Assembly (NCBI RefSeq): GCF_035046505.1
Contig: NC_089823.1
Span: 26,956,388 to 27,020,387 of the forward strand
Direction of reading: 5' to 3'
Source of the DNA: Tiliqua scincoides
Taxonomy: Eukaryota > Chordata > Lepidosauria > Squamata > Scincidae
DNA length: 64,000 bases
A program made the position numbers and the translations under genes. Shown here piece after piece: positions 19,901-31,500 of this stretch (positions within the stretch are counted from its first letter, which is position 1; each line of letters starts with the position of its first letter). The notes under the pieces were generated by a model that saw nothing but the letters and a program-made list of their open reading frames with translations, searched no databases and was not told the origin of the DNA.

Positions 19901-22900
19901 TGGGTTGCGAGCCAATTTCAGGTGGGTCTTCATTCATTTCAATATTTTATTTTTAATGTATTAGACTTGATGCTACCATGGTATGTGACTGCATTCGGGG
20001 AAATGTTACAGACTCGTACTTTTAACAAGCTACTATGTATATTCTTTTAACAATGATAGTACATGGGACTTACACCTTAAGTGCGGGTAGGCTTGCAGCC
20101 TAGGATTGTTGAAAATTTTCCTGGTTGATGATGTCACTTCTGATCATGACATCACTTCTGGTGGGTCTTGACAGTTTCTCATTCTAAAAAGTGGGTCCTG
20201 GTGCTAAATGTGTGAGAACCACTGGATTGGAGCGTCACAGTGAGAAGACCTGAATTCAAATCCACTCACAGACATGAAGCTCACTAGGTGATCTTGGACC
20301 AGTCACTTTCTTACAGCTTAACACACCTCACAGAGTTGTTATGGAGGTAATGGGGGAGGGGAGGGCAGGTAGGAGTAAGAACCATGTTTATTGTCCTCCT
20401 TTGAAGAAGGGTGGGATATGAATGTTTTAAATTAATGAAAATAAGTGAAAATCTGTGTCCTGTAACATATGCTCTGGCCCAATTTGGGAATAGAGGTACT
20501 GTTTCTTCTCCTGCTGCTACCACCAGCAGCAGCTAATAATAAATGAACCGTAATAGCCCTGTCCAAGGCTGCTTTCTGATGCTTTTGCTCTGACAGCATT
20601 CTGAATGAGCTAAGAGGATCGACAGCATCAACAGACCCTTTGTTTCGACGTGCTCAGACTTCATTAGGAGGCCCCAGGTTGCAAGCGGCTTCTCCAGTTT
20701 CCGCCAGCAGTTTTTCAGAAGCTCAGGAAGAGCTGCCAGAGCTGCCAGAATGGCTGATGAAGGAGTTGCTGAAAGGGCAGCAGAGGAGTCACTCGATAGG
20801 AACCATGGAAAACATCTCCGAGAGCAAAAGCGCTCAACACCATGTAGACCCTTCTCGAAGTCAGTGGAAAGGAAAGGTACAGTGAATTCTCTTGCTGGGC
20901 TCCAAAGGGCTTTAAAATATTAAATGCTGCAAGGCAGTACTTGTCTCCTGCATGGACAGAATGTGCTTGAAACCTGCTTGCAGGTTATTAAATGTGCATG
21001 AAAGCAGGCACACACTTTACATCAGATTTGTTAGTACACTAGCAGCCCAATCCTATCAAAGCCTAGTGCCGCCAGAATGAGTATTCTGGTGGCAGTAGGC
21101 GCTTCCCAGCTGTCACAAAAGGCAACATGCTGGAGTGCATGGCCTGGCCGCCACTATAAGCAGAGAGCAGCTGCTCCTGACCACATTTGGCATTAGGTAT
21201 AAATGTGATACGCACTAACAAATGGTATAGATAATGAGAAAATATGTAGTGGAGCTTATAAATAGGTACAATTGGGAGACGTAAAAGGATAATTATAAAT
21301 ACTAAGCACAAATACTGAGGCCAAAATAACAGATACACTGGCAATGCCCTCAACTGCTGCTGATCTGCCATAAAGTTATGTTGCAACTAGGGGCAATTTG
21401 GAAGGGAGAAGAGTCAGGAAGAAAAGCGGCAGCTTAACCTAAAGTTGAGTGTTGGAATAGTTAGGACACACAGAAGAAAATATTTTTTTACCCAGAACCA
21501 GGGGACATCCACAAAAGCTGAGAGTTGGGAGAGTTAGGACAGACAGAAGAAAATATTTCTTTACCCAGTGTGTAATTAGTTTGTGGAACTCTTTGCCACA
21601 AGAAGTAGTTATGGCATCTTGCCTGGATGCCTTTAAGAAGGGATTGGACAAATTTGTGGAGGAAAAGTTCATTGTGGGTTACAAGTCATAGTAGGTATGT
21701 GCAAGTTGGTTTTAGAGGCAGGCTGCTTCTGATTGCCAGATGCAGGGGAGGGCAGCAGGACATAGGTTGTGTATGTTGTCTTGTGGGCTCCCTGAAGCAT
21801 TTGGTGGGCCACTGTGAGATACAGGAAGCTCGACTAGATGGGCCCTTGGCCTAATCCAGCTCTTATGTTCTTATGCCTTTCCACCATAGCTCCCATATGA
21901 GTTCCATTCATATTTTTCTGTAGCACACATACTCCTGAACTTCTGACTTCAGGAAAAGTGGCTGGAGAAAAGGGAAAGGGAGGAGATTTTTTTTTTTAAA
22001 ATAAAAAAATGTTGTATTTTTACACTAATTTCCACTTGCTCCTCCTTTCCATTTTAGTGCCTGTCTTCTAAGCATGTACTTTCTTCCTCCTTCTTTTTGG
22101 TTGCTGTTAAACAGGGCAAATTCATGAAAGATAAATATATCAATGCCTACAAGGTATGATAGCTAAATGGAACCTCCATATACAGAGGCTTTGTATCTGT
22201 GAATACTGAATGCTGGGGACAAACAACAGTAGAATACTTTCTTCTTCATTCCCTGCTTGTGAGCCCTCAGGGGTATGTGGTTGAACACTGATAGAAACAG
22301 AATGCTAGACTAGACGGATGTTGTTTAGATCCAGCAGGGTTTGCTTGGGATGGTGGGATATAAATTGTTTATGTTAATTCATTAATAAAAGATTAGTAGG
22401 AATGTGCTTTTTATTCCGGCACAGCCAGAGTAGAATAAAACACAACCTGACCCCAAAACCAGAAATCCAATTAAGTATTCCAAGTGCCCATCACATCACA
22501 GCTTAAGTGTTGCATCAATGGTGAATTATCGATATATGATGCTCAGTGTATGTTCAGATCATTGACTGTCATCCTCTTTAAGTAAATAAATCATCACTGT
22601 GGTCTTTGAGGTCTTTCTAGTTGAGGAAAAAAATTAATATGACCAAGAAGGAGTTGTTAAAAAAAAATGGTGAAAAAGTATGTAGAAATTGAAAATTATT
22701 TTTTCTTGCGAAACTTTAGAACTGGGTGTCATCTGATGAAATTGTTTTGCAGGAGGTTCAGGAAAAGGAAAAACAAGTCTTTCTGCTACCAATAAATAAT
22801 TAATTTATGGAATTCGCTGTCACAGGATATGATAATGGCCACTTGCTTCACTACCTTTAAAAAAGGTTAGACATGTCCGTGATGGCTGGGGCTACAATCC

Positions 22901-25900
22901 TATCCACATTTTCCTGAGAGTAAGCCCTACATAATACAATGGTACTTACTTCTGAGTAGACATGGATAGGATTGCACTTACCACCTATGAACGGCTGTCA
23001 GACATGGTAACTAAAAAGAAAACTTCTGCCTTTAGAATAATAGAATATTAGAGTTGGAATCAACTTTGGAGGTCAACTAGTTCAATCTCTGCTCAGTGTA
23101 GGCAATTGCTACAGCACCACCATATTGGACTGCTCTTGCAGTCAGGAAATTCTTCCTCATGCCTAGCCTAAATCTACCTCCCTGTAAAGGAGGTTCTCAC
23201 TGGATTCAACTCATTGGTTCTAGTCCTGCAATGAGGAGCCATAGAGTAAATCCTCCCCAACCATTCCGTTCCTGTTTCCTGCTTCCAATAGCTTTTACAG
23301 TTCAATCCTATGCATGTCTACTCAGAATTAAGTCTCATTATAGTCAATGGGCTTACTCCCAGGTAAGTGTGGACAGGATTACAGCTTTAGGGCCCAATCC
23401 CATTCAACTTTCCAGAACTGAAGCAGTTGTGCCAACAGGGTAAGTGCTGCTTCCTGTTGTGGGGAGGCAGACATGGAGGCCTTCTTGGTACTGCATTACA
23501 GCTGCATCTGTGCTGGCAATTTGGATAGAATTGGGCCTTTAGTCTCCCTTCTAGGCAGCAGGCTCCTTGCCTGCTCATCTGGCTATAAAGTTTTTGCTTA
23601 TAGCATTTGTTCAAACAAGACAGCTTATCGCTTTGGGAGAATGTAATCAACATAAAAAAAGGTAATGGGGTGTGGGGGGCCACAAGGGGCTTGGGAACTG
23701 TGGATAACTGGACCAGTGGATACTGGATCCATGTATACTGGGGATGCCTGTACCTCAAAAAGATGTCTTTGCTTCAGTTGTATTATACGGTTGTGACTCA
23801 AAGCCATAGCAGTAGTATTTAGAATGGACATCTATGTAAGACAGGGACAGAGTGATAGTGTGTTTACTTCCCACAGGAGTGCCTCCAGCTCCCAAGGAGG
23901 AACAAAACTGGCAGGGGCAAGCCAAGCTGACCCCTCAGAATTAGTGTTAGCTTCTGTGATTATAAGAAAGGGTTGCCAGCCCTACAAGGATTGGTGTGGT
24001 TCAAAATCTCCAGAAATAGCATCCATCTCCAGCTGATTCCTGAAATTGATCCTGAAGATTTTAACAAGGTCTCCAGGAACTCCCAATATTGTCGCATGTT
24101 GGAAAAAAAAACCTCCAAGAACATCTTCAGAGTTATTGTATATCCCTATTGTAAAACTAATCATGAAATCCTATGCATGTCTACTCAGTAGAAACATTGG
24201 CTCAGCAGAACTTACTCCCAGGAAGGTGTCTATAGGATTGCAGAATTAGTGCCCCTCCCCCTTTTTTAATCATGCCATTTTGCTTTTTGTCTTGGCAAGA
24301 TTGAGCAGCAAATAACCCTTGAACAACTTCAGAAACTGCATGCAGAATTTCAGGTATGAACTCATTTTATATTGTATTGGCAACCTTCAGTCTCGAAAGA
24401 CTATGGTATCGCGCTCTGAAAGGTGGTTCTGGCACAGCGTCTAGTGTGGCTGAAAAGGCCAATCCGGGCGTGACAATCCCTTCCACACCGGGAGCAAGTG
24501 CAGTCTGTCCCTGGTCTGTCTCCCTGGCTATGGGCCTTCCTTCTTTGCCTCTTAGCCTCAGACTGTTGGCAAAGTGTCTCTTCAAACTGGGAAAGGCCAT
24601 GCTGCACAGCCTGCCTCCTAGCGGGCCGCTCAGAGGCCAGGGTTTCCCACTTGTTGAGTTCCATCCCTAAGGCCTTCAGATCCCTCTTGCAGATGAACTC
24701 ATTTATACTGGTGTATATAGTCACTGAAAAATGAAATGTTCAGAAGAGGTAAAACAAGTAGGCACAGGGGCTTTGATGAGTGACAATAAGGGTTTCTCTA
24801 ATACTCATTGTCATGTCTGCAATTAAGCATGTGCTGTGTTAATCACTGACCACAATCCATTCCAGGACTTCAATGAGGTCAAGGAGGGTAACCAGGTAAT
24901 GACTAGCAGTCTATTTATGGCTGTATACCAATCAGCATTAAATGTGCCTTTTGATCTATGTTCCTCATCTTAGTCTTGAGAGTTCCTGACGCTCTCCCAC
25001 TCTAAAAATGCAACTTCTTTTGCAATTGTGAATATGTCATTTTGTTCATGCCTCAGTTATTCTGTGTTTGGGAAAAGATGTGGGGTGACAATATTTATGC
25101 TTTGGATATTGTTGAGAGGTTTGTTTAAGTCAGTGATTTTCAATCTTTTTCATCTCACGGCACACTGACAGGGCACTAAAATGGTCAAGGCACACCACCA
25201 GGTTTTTGACAATTGACAAGGCACACCATGCTGCCAGTGGGGGCTCACATCTCCCATTGGCCCAATTAATAAATGACCTTTCCCCAAATTCCTGTGGCAC
25301 ACTCGCGGCACACCAGTATGCCACGGCACAGTGGTTGAAAATGGCTGGTTTAAGCAATCGAGCAACTTAGAAAATGTAGGGTACCATCTTGCCAACAGTC
25401 ATGCTTTTAAACAGCAAATTTTATTCTGCCAATTGCCTTATTGGCTTCCAGGAGCTGGAAATTAAGGGACAGAAATCTTTGGATGTGGACAGCTTTAAGC
25501 ATACACTGAAAAAATGCATGGGTGCATGTGTGGTAAGTGAACAGCAATTTGGGTTACATGACTTGTTACGTTAAGCTTATGGTTAGGTTGATATGCTTGT
25601 TTTGTTCTGAGTAAAGAACAATGGGGGGAGCGGGGGCTGATCTGGACTGAGGTTGTGATACGAGGGTGAGAGCTTTAATCCTTTGCTCCTGCTGGTCCTC
25701 CTATCTGGACCAGTTCCTCTGCAACTGTCATTTGCCCCAAGGGGAAAGTTCCTATTTGAAAGCCATATGGCAGTGGTGTCACTAGGGTTTCTGTCACCCA
25801 GTGCGGGAGGCCAGCATGTCACCCCTATGATGGACCCCCCCATGCAGTGGGCAGGGCAACGCCCCAGGCAGTGGATGTGATAATGCACCATTGCCCCGCC

Positions 25901-28506
25901 CCACTGATTCTTTTCTATAGAATAGATATATTTTTGATAGAATAGAGATATTTCAGTACAGTTTGCTTCATTGCATTGTGAATGAAGTTACACATCAAAT
26001 GATATATAACATGATGGTATTATTCAAAAATACCAAGATTTAAAATTTTTTTGCCAGTAGTTGTTTCACCCCCCCATGCGCATCACCCAGTGTGCCCTGC
26101 ACCCCTGCATCCCCCTAGCAATGCCACTGCCATATGGCAAGTATCTCAAAGATAGGATTTGGAATGCAAGCGATTTGATGGGTGAGCATATTCTTAATAT
26201 TTGAATACTGTAGTGCTTTTTGAGTGTACAAAAAAGTGTTTTACACTAAGTAATTCTTATAACAATCACCTTGTATGGTCAGTATTGTTATCTGCATGCT
26301 TCCGGTAAGGCTGAAATTGAGTGATTTGCCTAAAACTACCTAGTGAGTTTATGGCAGAGAGAAGTTCCTGATTTGCCATTTGTCTCTTAGCCCTTACATT
26401 GCACCAAGAGGCTTCCTGCTTTTGCCCTGCCTTTAGCCTGTGGCTCCCATGCAAAACTTTGTTGACCTTTAAACTTTGTTAATGCCATCATCATCTTGGC
26501 AGTTCACATTTGAGCTGAATTGAACCCATTGATTCTTTGTAGGCAGAAGCCCCAAGAGATTATGGGCCCAATCCTATTGAATTTTAAAGTGCCAGTGCAG
26601 CAGTACCAGTGGAATATGCACTGCATCCTGTGGTGGGAAGAGAGTCACAGAGGCCTCCTTAACGTATGGGAATGTTTGTTCTCTTACCTCAGGGCTGCAT
26701 TACAACTGCACCGGTGCTGGAAAATTGGATAGGATTGAGCCCTGGGTCTCATGAAATCTTGACTTGTGTATAGAAAACTTGTGATGTGCATTTTTTGCCC
26801 CTACAGAATGATGAACAAATAGAAATGTTTTTCATGAAAATCGATTGTTCTGCAACTGGCAGTATTCAGTGGGTAAGTTTTGGAACCACTGGGGGAAGAA
26901 AAAACAGATAACATACAACATAAATATGAATAATTGCTTAAAAGAAGATGTGACTGTGGAAAAGAGGGAAATCTATCAGGAGAACTAGTGGCTGGGAAAG
27001 GGCCTGGCTTTATTCTATAATTTTCACCCTGCCCTGCACCTTGGGTTACCTACCGTAAGTTAGGTTTCTCTTGGCACCCCTGTAATTATGATGGCAAAAA
27101 TAAACTTAGGCTGCAATCATATTCACACTTCCTTGATAGTAAGCCCCCTCAAAGTCAGTGGGACTTACTTCTGAGTAGACATGCTTAGGGTTGTGCTGTC
27201 AGCGTCCCAAGGTAATAATGGACTCTTTCCTGTGCTAGCATGATTTCTGCACATACATGCAGCTGGAATATGCCGAACAGGATGGGTCATCTGCCCGATT
27301 GAAAGCAGTCACCTTCTCGCTTCCTGCTACAATACAGGACATCCCACATGGAGAATCTGTGCTGCGCATTCACTCACTGTCAGACAGCACATTCATAACA
27401 GCCCAAGAAGATGGAATTATTTCCTTCTGGTCTCCACAACTCAAGCTAAAACGGAGAAAAATGGTATTTGTAAGTGACCCTTTCTCATCTCACAGCTTTC
27501 AGGATCCAGTTTATTTTGCATCCTAGCCTCAGGTGAAATTATGTTTTACAAGATCCTCCTGTTTCATGTGAATCCCCCAATATGAACATACATTATCACA
27601 ACTACCCCGTCCCACCCATTCCTAATTTTCATTAAATCCCCTGAAACCAGGGATGGGTCGCAATTCAAATGACCTGGACTCGAGTCGTGAAAACACATGT
27701 TTTTCGTGATTCGTATGGACTCAAGTCACATGTGTCAAAAACTTGGGCACTGACTCAGAACTCGGGGTTTTACCCTGAAAATGAAGACTTGAAAAGACTC
27801 GAGTCAAGGCTTTCTTGTGTGTGTGTGTTTGCTGCTTCCGAGGCTTGACTCACTTTTCAAAATGACTTGAAAAATGGCTCTGGATGAGTTGCAACAACCG
27901 CTGTTATGACTTGTGGGTAACTAGAGTCAAGGGGGGCAGAGACTCACAACTTGACTTGAAACTCAGTGCTGTGGCTTAGGCACATACCTGCCGGACACCT
28001 TGTTTACAATAAATGTAGAAACATTTTACAGTATAGTCCAGCACCCAATTATACAACTTCCCTGATAGTCTGGCTTCAAATTAGCATCAAAATGCCATGG
28101 CCCTAAGCCTAACTTACCTCACAGAGTTGATGAGAGGATAAAGTGGCATTCATGTATGCCAGAGGATCTCAAACTTCTCCATAGTAAAACTCCCAATGTA
28201 AGTTTTGCAGGGGAGGGGGCAAAGGCAGCAACGCGATTCCCGCATTGGTTGCGATTGCAAGCCGGAAGTGGTTGCAATCACTTTTTTCAGCATTCTAAGA
28301 CTTGTGGAGCCCTGCAGAGGGCTTCGTGGGACTCCCTGTAAGTCCTGCAGCTTACAGCAGCCCTCAGTAAGTAAAAGCACCCCCCCTTTGCCCCTGTTGG
28401 CAACACAATCCTGGAAACTGCTGCCTCTCCCCTTCCCCCACCTCTTAAGGGACCAGAGGCAGTTTTACTGGGTCCCGTTAGGGAGAAGGGCGGGATAAAA
28501 ATAAAG

Positions 28507-28546
<40 letters not shown>

Positions 28547-31500
28547 TTTACAGGAGCTGGTGGGTTGCAACCCACCAGTTTGAGTACCACTGATGTGTGC
28601 CATTCTAAACTCATTAGAAGAAGGGTGGAATACAATAATAATCATTCAAGTATTTCAAATATTTTTTGAAAGCCTAATTTATGTGCTTGTGACTCAGGAA
28701 TGCCAATCAATGCTTAACACATTTCTTTTTCTTTTAAGGAGAAAGCTCACAAAAAGTCTAAGTGGTTGATGGATTTTACTATCATGACACCATACAATAA
28801 GTTAATCTTGGGAACGGGGTAAGTGAAAATGATTTGAAAAACTAAAATAATAGTCTTTTGTCAGTATTTCCTCCATCCAAATCTTTGGGTTGAGGCTTAC
28901 TGGGGAAACCTGCTACAAAATAGGGTGCAATCCTAACTCCTTATGTCAGTGCTTTCCAGCACTGGCATAGCAGTGCCAATGGGACGTGTGCTGTGTCCTG
29001 CAGTTGGGAGACCTCCTCAAAGTAAGGGAGTTTGTTCTCTTACCTCAGAACTGCATTACCCTTATGTCAGTGCTGGATAGCACTGACATAAGGGGTTAGG
29101 ATTGTGCCCATAGATAGAGATCTGCCAGAAACAATCTAAGTGGTCTTTGGTAAGCTGTTCTTTCTCAGCCTCAGTCAGTTCCGCGTCTGGAATATATGGA
29201 TAATTATTCTAAATTATCTTTGGGTAGATATGTTTTTAAAAATTTTATTTTGTGAGAAGTAAAAAAAAGTACATTTAAGAACACAGTACAAACAATTGCA
29301 AACAGAAGATATACAGGTTCGGCATCCCTTTTCCAAAGTACTTGGGACCAGAAGCATTATGTTTATCAAATTTTTCAGTATTTTGGAAGCCTTGCGTATA
29401 CAGAATGAGGCCCAAATCTAAACACAAAATTAATTTATGTTTCATATACACATATCCTGAAGGTAATTTTATACAATATTTTTAATAATTTAATAGGTTT
29501 TAATAATTATGCACAAAGTTTGTGCATAAACACAGTATGTGATATTGTTCCTTGAAGCCAGTGATTGTCAACCTTTTTCATCTCATGGCACACTGAGAAG
29601 GTGCTAAAATTATCAAGGCACACCATCAGCTTTTTGACAATTGACAAGGTACACCATGCTACTGGTGAGGGGCTCACACCCCCATTGACCCTAATGATAA
29701 ATGACCCTCCTCCTGCAGACCATTCATGGTACACCAGTGTACCACAGCAGACTGGTTGAACATCGCTGCTTTAAGCAAAAGTTTTTTAAAAATGTTGGCA
29801 TGCAAAAGTTCCATATTTCAGAATATTCTGTATTTTGGAATTCCAGATAAGGGATGCCCAACCTGTATCTGTTTTCAAGACCATTACAAGAGGAAACTAA
29901 GATGTAGCTGTTTAAAAAAGAGGGGGGATATAAATATATTTAAGCAATTTATAGTATTGCATATTTTACATGCTGCATACATCTAGGAAAGGCTTCTAAA
30001 TATCTTTTAGATAGGTTATTATAGGGATTTGAACAGGGTAATGTTCAAATATGGGATGTAACACATGGGATAAATTCTGAACATTTAAAAGCACTAACAA
30101 AATTAAAAATACAGTATTAGTAGTAAAATCTGTTGTAGCTTCTACTGGAGCTACAACTGCTCTGTAGCTTCTACAGATATGTGCCATAATAACTATAGGA
30201 AAGGTATTACTAATTGCATTCATTCTCTTGACCCGAAGTTCCTGTTCTAATATTCCTGTTTAATGCATGATGACACACACATCAGCTCTGCCTTTCTCCA
30301 GAGTAATGGAAAAAGTCATTCTGCTTTAAAATAAAATGTCATTTTAATTTTGTGATAGCGATCGTGAACTTCAGCTCTATGAAATCACCAATTTTGAACC
30401 CTATCTTCAGATTACTGGCTTGGAAGCTATACCTTTGAACATGGATTACTGGTAAAAAAAAAAAAAAAGGAAAAAAAAAGCCAACTTTGTCATTTGTCAG
30501 TCATTGCATAATTTTTTATACGTACATAGCTCCTATTTGTTTATATGGGATACCTGGACAATCTTTTATCTAACATTGTCCAGGCAAAAACCAAGTGTTT
30601 TTAGACCATTCCCTGTGTTTGTGGTTAAATAATACTTTTCAGCACCATACTCTTTATGCTATTAAAAATGATTACCTTTTTAATGTACCTGACAGTGTTC
30701 CATCCCCATTGTGTCCAATGTAGCTACTGAGGTGCATGTATGTACCACACTAGCCAAGAGTGCATTTGCCCAATTTGGGCTGGTGTGTAAATTATATCCT
30801 TTCCTAGAGAAGGTTGACCCAAAAACTGTTACTTGTGACATAGTAACATTAAGATTAGATTGTTAATCTAATGCACTCTACATAGACTTACCTGTTTGGA
30901 AACTACAGTTACTTAATAATGCATAATGTTAACTTGAACTTGATGTATGGAGCATGTTATTCAGTTATTTTTGTTCCATCTTCGTTGATTGCTGATTTGT
31001 TTTTCAGCCAAATTCAAGGTGCTGGTTTTGATCTTTAAAGTCTTAAATGGTCTGGGGCTAGGTTGAATTAAGGACCGCTTCTTCCAATATTTTCATAGGA
31101 TGTTCTAAGCACTCAGGTCAACAGCAGAGGCCCTACTCTTCGTTCTTGTTCCATGGGGCAGGAGAACACACAAGATAGAACCTTTTTGGTTGTGGTGCAT
31201 AAGCTTTCAAATGCCTTGCTACAGAAGTCCTGCCTTACCCCGTATTTACGCTTTCTTTGTCAGTTGGTGAAACATCACTATTATGGAGAGCTTTGGGGCT
31301 GGGCGGTTAAGAAATTAACTGCTGCTTAGTTACTACTGAAGAGCAGATTATTGATTAATGCCCTGCTAATTGTTCTTATACTCTTACCACTTTGTGTGTG
31401 TGTGTGTATATATTTTTGTTAACTTTGTTTTAAATTATTTTGATTTTGCATTTTGTTTTTCAGAAGTTTATGCTAAAACCGAAGATATTACAGAACTTTG

